From assembly GCF_016597815.1 (NCBI RefSeq), contig NZ_VCHA01000002.1, positions 310,001-374,000 of the forward strand: 64,000 nucleotides of DNA. Direction: 5' to 3'. The translations under genes were made by a program, and so were the position numbers. How positions within the stretch are numbered: position 1 is the stretch's first letter; the number at the start of each line of letters is the position of its first letter. Shown here piece by piece: positions 46,864 to 54,797 of the stretch. The stretch is from Marinobacter sp. DY40_1A1. Its GTDB lineage: Bacteria > Pseudomonadota > Gammaproteobacteria > Pseudomonadales > Oleiphilaceae. Below the pieces are notes generated by a model, which saw only the letters and a list, made by a program, of their open reading frames with translations, searched no databases and was not told the DNA's origin.

Positions 46864-47613
46864 TTAAATTCGTGTTGCGCCGTTTTCGCGCACCCAATAG
46901 GCGGTCGCCCCACAAACAGCTGCGGGAACCACAATAAGATTCAAAACAGGCACCATGGCTGCCAAAGCTACTGGCAACCCGAAACCCAGGGCAGACAAGC
47001 GGGTGTCGGCAAGCAGTTGGCGCAATGCCTTGAAACTCACCTTGTGGTTGTCTGCGGGGTAATCCACATACTGCAGCGCCATCATCCAGCTGTTGAACAG
47101 AAACCACAGCACGGCTGCCACCAGATTGACTACTGGAATAAGCCCAATAATAAACAGACCAATAGCCCGTGGCAGGTAGTAGGCAATTTTCTGCACTTCC
47201 CTCCAGAGCGCACGGGGGATGTCTTTTATGATGGCTGTCCAGCCTTCGTCAGTGCTGACTTCCTGGCCGGTGAGGTGTTTCTCCGTAAGCTCAGCCAGAT
47301 AACCGTAGAAAGGCGAGCCAATCAGGTTGGCAATTATCACAAAGCCGTACGCCAACATAAGCAGAATCACAGCGCCGTACAAAATCCAGAACAGCCAGTC
47401 CAGCGCCTGCAGCCAGGCCCAATCGGGCAGCCAGCCCATGGCCGTAGCAATCAAGGCGCCGAAGAGTTCACCCAGAAAATAGAAAAGTAACCCGAAGAGA
47501 AAAATGTTGATAACAAGCGGAATGACGACAAATAGCCGCAAACCAGGCTGGCGAATCAGGTGAAAACCCTCACCCAGATAGCCCAGTCCACGAAAAAAAT
47601 TACCTCTGAGCAT
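46864..47613 (-). CDS. cysZ: Sulfate transporter CysZ
   Basis: Inner-membrane sulfate uptake protein of 249 residues (253 in E. coli). Recognisable are MLRGNFFRGLGYLGEGFHLI, IANLIGSPFYGYLAEL and NSWMMALQYVDYPADNHKV. About four to six hydrophobic helices. ATG 47613 has GGAGG upstream at a rather long spacing; an earlier in-frame start up to 47655 is possible. rapA follows after 16 bases, then fadE and crcB, a mixed-function run on one strand. Confidence 0.93.
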   Translation of the reverse strand: MLRGNFFRGLGYLGEGFHLIRQPGLRLFVVIPLVINIFLFGLLFYFLGELFGALIATAMGWLPDWAWLQALDWLFWILYGAVILLMLAYGFVIIANLIGSPFYGYLAELTEKHLTGQEVSTDEGWTAIIKDIPRALWREVQKIAYYLPRAIGLFIIGLIPVVNLVAAVLWFLFNSWMMALQYVDYPADNHKVSFKALRQLLADTRLSALGFGLPVALAAMVPVLNLIVVPAAVCGATAYWVRENGATRI

Positions 47614-47710
47614 CGCCGAATGGCCCTCCGCTTCAATGACAGTGACGGGGCGCAAAGCATATCATGTTGAAAACCTTCACACAGCCAGAGAACTCTGACG
47701 GATTTCACCA

Positions 47711-48115
47711 ATGGCAACACTGAAACACCAACTGACAAGCTTGCTGAACTTCCGGCCGCTGTGGCGCCTTGCCCTGCTGCTATCGGTAATTTCCATTGGC
47801 TTTCTGGCAACTACAAGCAGCAGCTACCCCATTCCTTCTGCTCCCAGCGACAAAGTGAACCATTTGATCGCGTTTATTGAGCTCACACTGGTTACGCGAC
47901 TGGCCTGGCCGGAGCTCCGTGCCACTTGGTACGCACCGGCCTTGCTGGCTTTCGGGTTTGGCATCGAGGCTGTTCAGGCCCTTCTTCCCTACCGCGACTT
48001 CTCGCTGGCAGACGTGGCTGCCGACGGCGTGGGAATACTGATCGGACTCCTGCCCTGGCCAGGCCTCCCCTCAAGCAACAAAAGAGACTTGAGAAATTCG
48101 CCCAATTCTGTGTGA
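47711..48115 (+). CDS. VanZ family membrane protein
   Basis: A 134-residue protein with about four hydrophobic helices. The VanZ pattern is SDKVNHLIAFIELTLV, then FGFGIEAVQALLPYRDFSLADVAAD, where Asp, His, Glu and Gln are conserved. VanZ-like proteins are of uncertain function; the namesake gives low teicoplanin resistance. Its stop codon overlaps the GacA-like palindrome upstream of the small RNA gene. Confidence 0.85.
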   Translation: MATLKHQLTSLLNFRPLWRLALLLSVISIGFLATTSSSYPIPSAPSDKVNHLIAFIELTLVTRLAWPELRATWYAPALLAFGFGIEAVQALLPYRDFSLADVAADGVGILIGLLPWPGLPSSNKRDLRNSPNSV

Positions 48116-48128
48116 GATATATCGCACA
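48111..48128. promoter_or_regulatory. GacA/UvrY-like upstream activating palindrome
   Basis: TGTGAGATATATCGCACA, an 18-base inverted repeat symmetric at all but one pair. The left half TGTGAG fits the known GacA/UvrY half-site TGT(A/G)AG; the right half CGCACA fits CTTACA less well. It lies about 170-190 bases before the predicted start of the CsrB-type RNA, the distance seen for csrB and rsmZ genes. It overlaps the vanZ stop codon. Confidence 0.6.
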
Positions 48129-48285
48129 AGTGTGTGCGATTTTGCAGCAATTGCTCGTGCGCACCCACTAAGGCCATCACCGGGAATTACTTAACATACT
48201 GATATAATTACACTTCAGTAATCTCTTTGGGAAAGCGCCAGACACAAGCGTGCACAGCTCACACATTTCCACACTCACCCGTTGC

Positions 48286-48291
48286 TATAGT
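48286..48291 (+). promoter_or_regulatory. Predicted -10 element of the CsrB-type RNA
   Basis: TATAGT lies seven bases before the first GGA hairpin of the RNA. No good -35 is present at the right spacing, as expected for a promoter that needs an activator. The start of transcription would be near 48298. Confidence 0.5.
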
Positions 48292-48297
48292 GGCTTC

Positions 48298-48526
48298 GTC
48301 AGGGATGACAAGGATAAGGACGACGCACTGGATGCACCCCGGCATGGAATGCAGGGAGAAGCAGGGAGAAGCAGGGATACCTGGCTTAGGGATAACTATT
48401 CGGATCGCTGGCTCGGAAGCCGGCACCACGGAGTGGCAAAAGGATTCGCAACACGGTTGTTGCACTCAGCGCAAGGATGCGCCGACCTGTTCCGGTAAAG
48501 GGCAGCCCGAGGGCTGCCCTTTTTTT
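48298..48526 (+). ncRNA. CsrB/RsmZ-type CsrA-sequestering small RNA
   Basis: About 229 bases with no credible gene. I count 14 GGA motifs between 48302 and 48478. Six sit in the loops of perfect short hairpins: GTCA-GGGA-TGAC (48298), GCA-CTGGA-TGC (48325), GCAT-GGA-ATGC (48342), GGCT-CGGA-AGCC (48410), CCAC-GGA-GTGG (48426) and GCGCA-AGGA-TGCGC (48469). A triplicated decamer GCAGGGAGAA/GCAGGGATAC (48351-48380) gives three more. GGA in a hairpin loop is the CsrA/RsmA binding site, so the RNA should titrate CsrA. A strong terminator ends it. The primary sequence is unlike csrB or rsmZ that I can recall, so assignment rests on architecture. mnmH follows. Confidence 0.88.
48500..48526 (+). terminator. 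Intrinsic terminator of the CsrB-type RNA
   Basis: GGGCAGCCC-GA-GGGCTGCCC followed by seven T: a perfect nine-base GC-rich stem. Confidence 0.96.
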
Positions 48527-48588
48527 CACGGAATTTTTGCACATCCGCTATACTGCTGCCTCATTCTGGCAAGCGATTGAGCCCTGAA

Positions 48589-49692
48589 ATGCCAAGCAGA
48601 CCCGACACTGAAGACTACCTCTCACTTTTCCTGAACGACACCCCGCTGATGGATGTCCGGGCACCAGTGGAGTTTGCCAGAGGCAGCTTCCCTGGCGCTA
48701 TAAACGCACCACTGATGAATGATGAAGAACGACACCGGGTCGGCATCTGCTACAAAGAGAAAGGGCAGGATGAAGCTATCCGGCTCGGCCACCAACTGGT
48801 TTCCGGGGATATCCAGGCTCAGCGCATTGAAACCTGGATGCGGTTTGTGGCAAATCATCCAGAAGGTTATCTGTTCTGCTTCCGTGGCGGCTTGAGATCC
48901 AGACTAACCCAACAATGGATCAAGGATACCGGCATTGAATACCCACTCGTAAAGGGCGGCTATAAAGCCTTACGCCGGTTCCTTATCGACAGCCTCGACG
49001 CGCTCATCAAATCCAGTGATTTTCGCATTATCAGTGGGCGCACAGGTACTGGCAAAACCCGTGTACTGCAGCAACTCCCCAACCCGGTAGATCTGGAAGG
49101 CCTGGCAAATCACCGGGGCTCCAGCTTTGGGCGGCAAGTAACTCCCCAGCCATCGCAAATAGATTTCGAAAATCGCCTGGCCATTGCCCTGTTGAAAGCG
49201 CGCCACCTGAAGGACGGCCCGATTTATCTGGAAGATGAAAGCCGCCTGGTTGGCCGCTGCGCCCTTCCCGAAGCACTGAAAGAGCGGATGGCCCGCACTC
49301 CCCTGCTCATTCTTGAGGAATCGCTGGAAGACCGCACCCGCATTATCCGGGAAGACTATGTCGAGCACATGGCCTCCAATTATATAAAAAGAGATGGCGA
49401 AGAAGCTGGCTGGCTGAACTTCCGTGATTACCTGCTGGGCTCGCTTGAACGCATTAGTAAACGACTGGGAGGCGAACGGTACCGCCAGCTGCGCAATGTT
49501 ATGGAGCAAGCGCTCGAGCAACAGGAACACAACGGCACCCTGGAAGGTCATAACGCCTGGATTCAGCCGCTGCTGCAGGATTACTATGATCCTATGTACG
49601 ATTACCAGCTTGGGCAAAAGAAGGGGGAAATCCTTGTTCGTGGGGATTCTCGCGCCTTGCTCAAGTGGGCTGCAGAAAAAACCCCGGCTTGA
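48589..49692 (+). CDS. mnmH: tRNA 2-selenouridine synthase
   Basis: MnmH (SelU) replaces sulfur by selenium in 2-thiouridine of tRNA anticodons, and also geranylates it. The 367 residues start with a rhodanese domain whose catalytic Cys97 is in YLFCFRGGLRS, the same number as in E. coli. The second part is a P-loop domain with GRTGTGKTRVLQQL and EDESRLVGR. ATG 48589 is chosen from similarity; the Shine-Dalgarno is weak. It needs selenophosphate, so a selD gene is expected elsewhere in the genome. Confidence 0.94.
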   Translation: MPSRPDTEDYLSLFLNDTPLMDVRAPVEFARGSFPGAINAPLMNDEERHRVGICYKEKGQDEAIRLGHQLVSGDIQAQRIETWMRFVANHPEGYLFCFRGGLRSRLTQQWIKDTGIEYPLVKGGYKALRRFLIDSLDALIKSSDFRIISGRTGTGKTRVLQQLPNPVDLEGLANHRGSSFGRQVTPQPSQIDFENRLAIALLKARHLKDGPIYLEDESRLVGRCALPEALKERMARTPLLILEESLEDRTRIIREDYVEHMASNYIKRDGEEAGWLNFRDYLLGSLERISKRLGGERYRQLRNVMEQALEQQEHNGTLEGHNAWIQPLLQDYYDPMYDYQLGQKKGEILVRGDSRALLKWAAEKTPA

Positions 49693-49827
49693 GCCATGCG
49701 CGCTCTGCAACTCAGATATACCTTAGCCAGTTTGTCTGCTATATAGAGTCTTTAACCTATCCGGTTGCACTGGATTTTTAACTGCAAGCGTTACGCATTC
49801 ATCATCAGGAACTAATAAGGAATCACT

Positions 49828-50661
49828 ATGGAAGACCTATTCAGCGCGGACGGGCGCGCATCAGAATATATGGATCAAGCCATCACATTGGTCATGACCT
49901 ATGCCCCGAAAGTCCTGCTAGCGATTGTCACCCTGATTATCGGTATGTGGCTGATCAATCGCCTTGTAAACGTGCTGGACGCTAAGCTTGGCAAAAAAGA
50001 CCCGACCCTGAACAAGTTCCTGTGCGGCCTTATCAGCGTCATTCTGAAGATTCTCCTGCTCGTCTCTGTCGCCTCCATGGTTGGCATTGCAACCACATCC
50101 TTCGTTGCCATCATTGGTGCCGCCGGTTTGGCCGTTGGCTTCGCGCTGCAAGGCAGTCTGGGCAACTTTGCAGGCGGCGTGCTGATCCTGCTGTTCAAGC
50201 CATTCAAAGTAGGTGATGCAATTGAAGCACAGGGCTTTCTCGGCTCAGTGCGAGAAATCACTATTCTGTACACGATTATCGATACTTTCGATAACCGCCG
50301 CGTGGTGATCCCTAACGGCCAGCTGTCTAATGCCAGCCTGACCAACATGAGCGTCTATGAAACACGTCGCTGCGACATGTCCTTTGGCATCGGCTACAGC
50401 GATGACATCGACAAGGCGAAAGACATTATTTTACGCCTTATCTCTGAAGACGAGCGTGCATTGAAAGATCCCGCCCCTCTCGTGGTTGTTGGTAGTCTGG
50501 GCGACAGCTCAGTCAATCTGACCGTTCGCGCCTGGACCAAGGCCGGCGACCTGTGGCCATTCAACTGGGCCATGCAGGAAGCTGTGAAGAAAGCGTTTGA
50601 TGCAGAAGGTATCTCCATCCCCTTCCCCCAGCGCGACGTGCACTTATACAAATCCGAGTGA
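49828..50661 (+). CDS. mscS: Small-conductance mechanosensitive channel
   Basis: MscS-type channel of 277 residues, near the E. coli 286. Three N-terminal helices, with the pore-lining TM3 as VAIIGAAGLAVGFALQGSLGNFAGGVLILLF region around residues 90-120, and the beta domain motif VVIPNGQLSNASLTN. AAGGA precedes the ATG. It opens when membrane tension rises on osmotic downshock, a useful trait in a marine cell. It is read alone. Confidence 0.93.
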   Translation: MEDLFSADGRASEYMDQAITLVMTYAPKVLLAIVTLIIGMWLINRLVNVLDAKLGKKDPTLNKFLCGLISVILKILLLVSVASMVGIATTSFVAIIGAAGLAVGFALQGSLGNFAGGVLILLFKPFKVGDAIEAQGFLGSVREITILYTIIDTFDNRRVVIPNGQLSNASLTNMSVYETRRCDMSFGIGYSDDIDKAKDIILRLISEDERALKDPAPLVVVGSLGDSSVNLTVRAWTKAGDLWPFNWAMQEAVKKAFDAEGISIPFPQRDVHLYKSE

Positions 50662-50829
50662 AGTAGCAATTCGTATCGCATAGATACAACCCGTTACTCG
50701 CATTCGGCACAACCTCAGCTAAGCTGACGATTAATGACGGGGCCTGGTGGCCCCGCCAGAACGTCGTCGGAGTGGAGCTCATATCAAGCCATTCCGGGTT
50801 GCTGTCCATGCTGGTAGGAGGCTGTCACT

Positions 50830-51384
50830 ATGCCGATTCAGCAGTTAAAAGAATTTCTGGATGGGGCAAATGTTGAATACATGTGCCTCAGCCACCCCTC
50901 CGCGTTTACCGCGCAAGAGCTTGCTCACCATGTAAAGATTGCCGGTGACAAGGTAGTCAAAACCGTCATTATTGAGCTCGATGGAAAAATGGCCATGCTG
51001 GTCATGCCGGCAACCTGGCGTGTTCGCTGGGAAAGCCTTTCCCGTATTCTGGATACCGATTTTGTCGACCTTGCCGACGAGCAGGAGTTTCAGGATCGTT
51101 TCCCGGATTGTGAGGTCGGCGCCATGCCGCCCTTCGGCAGTTTGTTCGGGATGACGGTGTATTGTGCTGAGCCGCTGACAGAACAGCCGGAACTCGCCTT
51201 TGCCGCAGGCAGCCATACCGAAACCCTGCACATGAAAACCCGGGATTTCCTGAACCTGGTACAGCCCATCGTGCTCAACCGGGGCTTCATCAAGCCTGGC
51301 GCCCAAAAGCCTGCCTGGCTTAAAAAAGGTCGGCGCCAGCCAGGAGAAACCTCCGAGCAATTGGTCTCGGGCATGATAGGTTAA
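50830..51384 (+). CDS. YbaK/ProX-type aminoacyl-tRNA deacylase domain protein
   Basis: A 184-residue protein with the YbaK fold: YMCLSHPSAFTAQELAHHV, the active-site lysine region AGDKVVKTVIIELDGKMAML, and GAMPPFGSLFGMTVYC. Such proteins clear mischarged tRNA in trans. The C-terminal 30 residues are a charged tail. AGGAGG precedes the ATG at a normal distance. The specific tRNA it edits cannot be told. A GC hairpin (GGGGCC/GGCCCC near 50738) lies in the upstream gap. Confidence 0.85.
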   Translation: MPIQQLKEFLDGANVEYMCLSHPSAFTAQELAHHVKIAGDKVVKTVIIELDGKMAMLVMPATWRVRWESLSRILDTDFVDLADEQEFQDRFPDCEVGAMPPFGSLFGMTVYCAEPLTEQPELAFAAGSHTETLHMKTRDFLNLVQPIVLNRGFIKPGAQKPAWLKKGRRQPGETSEQLVSGMIG

Positions 51385-51470
51385 CGGAGCTTTCATAACA
51401 GGCTTGATCCCGGTCGCTTGTCTGATCCTTGCCATCGCGTAAACTGTGGGGCATCAGACAGGAACCCGAT

Positions 51471-52766
51471 ATGACTCAAGCTTTTGATATTGTAATTGTC
51501 GGCGCCGGCATGGTCGGCGCCGCACTTGCCACTGGCCTCGGGCGAGAGGGCTTTAGCGTCGCGATGGTTGATCGCGCCCCTGCCCCCGGTTTCGACCCTG
51601 ATTCGGCCCCCGATATCCGCGTGTCAGCTCTCAGCGCAGGCAGTGAGCGTTATCTGCAAAGCCTTGGCGCCTGGGATCATATCCTGGGTATGCGCGCCAC
51701 GCCTTATCGCCGTCTCGCGGTGTGGGACGAAACCCGCCACCCCCTGAGTAACTTGCTACCGCGCACGTCCAATCAGGTGGAGTTCGACGCCGCCGGGCTG
51801 AATGCCTCTCACCTTGGCCATATTGTGGAAAACTCCGTAACCCAGCAAGGCCTTTGGCAAGCGGCGGAAGCGGAGCCCTCGGTTACCATACTGGCGGGCA
51901 ATGGCGTTACTGGCATTACACAGGTGGATGGACAGGCCAGGGTCGGGCTTGAGAACGGCGAGGAACTGGCCGCTACCCTGATTATTGGTGCCGACGGCGC
52001 GCAATCCCGAGTGCGTGATATGGCCGGCATTGGGGTTACAAGAAACCAGTACGGCCAACAGGCCATGGTTATTTCCGTGCGTTATCAGGGGCCCGTGCAA
52101 GACATTACATGGCAGGGATTTTACCCGTCTGGCCCGAGAGCCTTCCTGCCGTTATACAGTGCAGACCCAAACCACCCAGGTGAAAGCCGCGCTTCGCTGG
52201 TGTGGTACGACTCGCCTGAAGAAATTGCCCGCCTTAAAAATCTGAGTGACGAAGCGCTGATGGCAGAAATACAGCAGGGCTTCCCGGCAGAGCTGCCGCA
52301 CCTTACCCATATTGAAGATCGCGCCAGTTTTCCCATCGCCCGCCAGCACGCCAAGCACTACTCGGCGGGGCGCATTGTGCTTGTGGGGGATGCGGCTCAT
52401 ACCATCAACCCCTTGGCTGGGCAGGGTGTGAATCTTGGATTTCAGGATGCCCAGTGCCTGCAATCTATTCTGAAAGAAGCACGTAGGGCTGGCAGGGATC
52501 TGGCCGACGCCTCGGTATTGGTAAGCTATGAGACGCAACGGCGACCGGCCAACCGGCGCATGATGTTTGCCATGGATGCGTTTTATCACCTGTTCAGCAA
52601 CCAGATTCCGCCGCTGCACCTGCTCAGGAACATCGGCCTGGGCGCCGCCCGCGCGCTGCCCTTTGCCCGTAACCGGGTGGCACGCTATGCCATGGGGATC
52701 GACGATGAGCTGCCAGCGATTATCCGCCAGTTAGCTGCCCGGCTACCGGGCCTGAACCAGCTTTAA
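51471..52766 (+). CDS. UbiF/UbiH-family FAD hydroxylase
   Basis: Flavin monooxygenase of ubiquinone synthesis, 431 residues. FAD motif IVIVGAGMVGAALATGL at the N-terminus, the DG motif LIIGADGAQSRVR in the middle, and GRIVLVGDAAHTINPLAGQG with NLGFQDA near residue 310. The segment LGHIVENSVTQQGLW and the preceding VEFDAAGL are most like UbiF, which hydroxylates the C6 ring position. UbiH or UbiI type remains possible. ATG 51471 has AGGA at six bases. ubiC and ubiA are elsewhere in the window, so the pathway is split. Confidence 0.85.
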   Translation: MTQAFDIVIVGAGMVGAALATGLGREGFSVAMVDRAPAPGFDPDSAPDIRVSALSAGSERYLQSLGAWDHILGMRATPYRRLAVWDETRHPLSNLLPRTSNQVEFDAAGLNASHLGHIVENSVTQQGLWQAAEAEPSVTILAGNGVTGITQVDGQARVGLENGEELAATLIIGADGAQSRVRDMAGIGVTRNQYGQQAMVISVRYQGPVQDITWQGFYPSGPRAFLPLYSADPNHPGESRASLVWYDSPEEIARLKNLSDEALMAEIQQGFPAELPHLTHIEDRASFPIARQHAKHYSAGRIVLVGDAAHTINPLAGQGVNLGFQDAQCLQSILKEARRAGRDLADASVLVSYETQRRPANRRMMFAMDAFYHLFSNQIPPLHLLRNIGLGAARALPFARNRVARYAMGIDDELPAIIRQLAARLPGLNQL

Positions 52767-52808
52767 GTACCTGAACAATCGAGTCACAACAAATAAAAGG
52801 AAACCAGG

Positions 52809-53174
52809 ATGTCCGAAACCCTTTTTACCAAGATCATCAACCGCGAAATCCCGGCGGATATCGTTTACGAAGACGATATCAGCCTGGCATTCCGTGATAT
52901 CAACCCGCAAGCGCCAGTGCACCTGCTGATTATCCCGAAAAAGCTGATCGCGACCATTAACGACATCGAAGAGATGGATCGCGAGCTGGTTGGCCACCTG
53001 TACTGGGTAGCCGCCAAGCTCGCAAAGGAGATGGGCTTTGCCGAAGACGGTTATCGCACCGTGATGAACTGCGGCGAAAACTCTGGCCAGACGGTATTCC
53101 ATATTCACCTGCACTTGCTGGCAGGAAAACCTCTGGGCTGGCCACCTTATACCGACAAAATGAAGCAGGCCTAA
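52809..53174 (+). CDS. hinT: HIT family nucleotide hydrolase (HinT)
   Basis: A 121-residue histidine-triad protein. The catalytic motif is HIHLHLLAG; other landmarks are [18 protein letters not shown] and NCGENSGQ. HinT hydrolyses adenosine phosphoramidates and is widely conserved. AAAGGAAACCAGG precedes the ATG. It converges with phoU and shares a hairpin with its end. Confidence 0.95.
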   Translation: MSETLFTKIINREIPADIVYEDDISLAFRDINPQAPVHLLIIPKKLIATINDIEEMDRELVGHLYWVAAKLAKEMGFAEDGYRTVMNCGENSGQTVFHIHLHLLAGKPLGWPPYTDKMKQA

Positions 53175-53193
53175 GCAGCCCTGGCTTGGCTAG

Positions 53194-53214
53194 AGTGGGG
53201 CTTAACGCCCCACT
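53194..53214. other. Hairpin between hinT and phoU, over the phoU stop codon
   Basis: AGTGGGGC and GCCCCACT flank a five-base loop; the phoU stop codon (53202-53204) lies in the loop. No T-run follows on either strand, so termination would not be the standard kind. Confidence 0.4.
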
Positions 53215-53924
53215 ACACGCTCCGCCTCTTCCATGGGTGTATGGCGCACGTCTTCGCCTTTGACCATGAAAATCACGTTCTCGGCAATGTTGCAGGCGTG
53301 ATCCCCCACCCGCTCCAGCGACCGCAGAACCCACATCACTGACATGCACCGTGAGATGTTACGGGGGTCTTCCATCATAAAGGTCAGCAGGGTGCGGGCC
53401 GCAGCCTGATATTCCTCATCCACCCGTTTGTCTTCCTTCATTACTCGCAGTGCCTGCTCGGAATCCAGGCGCGCAAACGCATCCAGTGAATCGTGAAGCA
53501 TGGTCATCACATGGGCGCTGATATTGCGCACCTCCACATAGCCCTGGGGCGACTGACCTTCATCCAGGAGCTTGATGGCAAACTTGGCGATTTTCTTGGC
53601 TTCATCGCCCACCCGCTCCAGATCTGCAACCATTCGGATCACAGAAATAACCAGTCTCAGATCACGAGCTGTCGGCTGGCGGCGGGCAATGATCAGCATC
53701 GCCTCTTCATCAATATCCATCTCCATCCGATCCACCAGCTTGTCTTTGGAGCGGATCTCTTCCGCCAGCTGGCCATCGCCCTCAATGAGCGCCTTAACGG
53801 CGCTGTCTATCTGGGTCTCCACCAGGCCGCCCATTTTCAGGAATCGGGTTTGCAGGGCCAGCAACTCATCATTGAATCGATTGGAGATATGATCTCCATA
53901 AACGTCATCTTTTTTCGTAGGCAT
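53202..53924 (-). CDS. phoU: Phosphate transport regulator PhoU
   Basis: PhoU links the Pst transporter to PhoR, keeping the Pho regulon off when phosphate is plentiful. It has 240 residues in two repeated three-helix units, each carrying the metal-binding pattern: DKLVDRMEMDIDEEAM and DLERVGDEAKKIA in the first, ERVGDHACNIAENV in the second. GGGGAGAG precedes the ATG. It is 32 bases after pstB, completing pstSCAB-phoU. Confidence 0.96.
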   Translation of the reverse strand: MPTKKDDVYGDHISNRFNDELLALQTRFLKMGGLVETQIDSAVKALIEGDGQLAEEIRSKDKLVDRMEMDIDEEAMLIIARRQPTARDLRLVISVIRMVADLERVGDEAKKIAKFAIKLLDEGQSPQGYVEVRNISAHVMTMLHDSLDAFARLDSEQALRVMKEDKRVDEEYQAAARTLLTFMMEDPRNISRCMSVMWVLRSLERVGDHACNIAENVIFMVKGEDVRHTPMEEAERVVGR

Positions 53925-53956
53925 TGTGACTCTCCCCCTGTTCTTTAAACCCTGAA

Positions 53957-54784
53957 TCAGCCAAACCGGCCAGTGATGTAGGATTCCGTCAATTCATGTT
54001 CCGGCATGGTGAATACCTTGCTGGTGTCGTTTACTTCCACAAGATGGCCCAAATGGAAGTAGGCGGTGCGATTGGAAACCCGCGCGGCCTGCTGCATGGA
54101 GTGGGTCACGATCACAATGGTGTAGCTCTCGGACAACTCGGCAATCAGCTCCTCAATTCTGGCAGTGGCTATCGGGTCCAGCGCCGAACAAGGTTCATCC
54201 ATTAACACCACTTCCGGGCTAACCGCTATGGCTCTGGCGATGCACAGCCGCTGCTGCTGTCCGCCGGACATGCCGGTTGCCATGGCATCAAGGCGGTCTT
54301 TAACCTCATTCCACAAGCCGGCCTTACGCAGGCTGTTTTCCACTATGTCGTCCAGGTCTGACTTGCGGTTGGCCAGGCCATGAATTCGGGGGCCGTAGGC
54401 GACGTTATCGTAAATAGACTTGGGGAAGGGGTTGGGCTTCTGGAATACCATACCTACCCGGGCACGCAGCTCCACCACATCCCGTTTGGGGTCGTAGATG
54501 TCCTGGCCGTCCAAGAGCAAAGAGCCCTTGATCTGGCAACTCTCGATACTGTCGTTCATCCGGTTCAGGCAGCGCAAGAAGGTGGACTTACCGCAGCCGG
54601 AAGGCCCGATAAACGCAATAACTTCGTTGCGGGCGATATCCAGGCTGATGTTTTTAATGGCCGGCGATTCGCCATAGAAGACTTCCACATTCCGCAGATG
54701 AAATTTGGGGTCGTCGGAGAAGGGAATGCCAACGGTTTTGCCTTCTTCAATCGTGGTTTCTGCAGGGCTCATACTAATACTCAT
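53957..54784 (-). CDS. pstB: Phosphate ABC transporter ATPase PstB
   Basis: Cytoplasmic ATPase of high-affinity phosphate uptake, about 275 residues. Walker [15 protein letters not shown]-loop VFQKPNPFP, signature [14 protein letters not shown], Walker [14 protein letters not shown], His switch IVTHSMQQA. Start chosen at ATG 54784 (MSISMSPAE), where AAGAG lies upstream; an open extension of ten residues exists. It begins 13 bases after pstA stops. Confidence 0.97.
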   Translation of the reverse strand: MSISMSPAETTIEEGKTVGIPFSDDPKFHLRNVEVFYGESPAIKNISLDIARNEVIAFIGPSGCGKSTFLRCLNRMNDSIESCQIKGSLLLDGQDIYDPKRDVVELRARVGMVFQKPNPFPKSIYDNVAYGPRIHGLANRKSDLDDIVENSLRKAGLWNEVKDRLDAMATGMSGGQQQRLCIARAIAVSPEVVLMDEPCSALDPIATARIEELIAELSESYTIVIVTHSMQQAARVSNRTAYFHLGHLVEVNDTSKVFTMPEHELTESYITGRFG

Positions 54785-54797
54785 AAGTGTTGTCTCT

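Noticed and set aside
46848..46934. Upstream ATG for rapA
   Set aside because: It would add 29 residues overlapping cysZ; homology and the ribosome site point to the TTG at 46847.
48351..48380. Triple repeat of a ten-base unit that could look like a small CRISPR or tandem repeat
   Set aside because: Units are adjacent without spacers, carry CsrA-type GGA motifs and lie inside a structured RNA with its own terminator.
48227..48580. Open frames across the vanZ-mnmH gap
   Set aside because: They run through the terminator stem and the GGA hairpins, have no family resemblance and no Shine-Dalgarno; RNA structure explains the sequence better.
50738..50753. GGGGCC/GGCCCC hairpin before the YbaK-type gene as a terminator for mscS
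   Set aside because: Short stem, no T-run; it may be structure in a leader but cannot be called a terminator.
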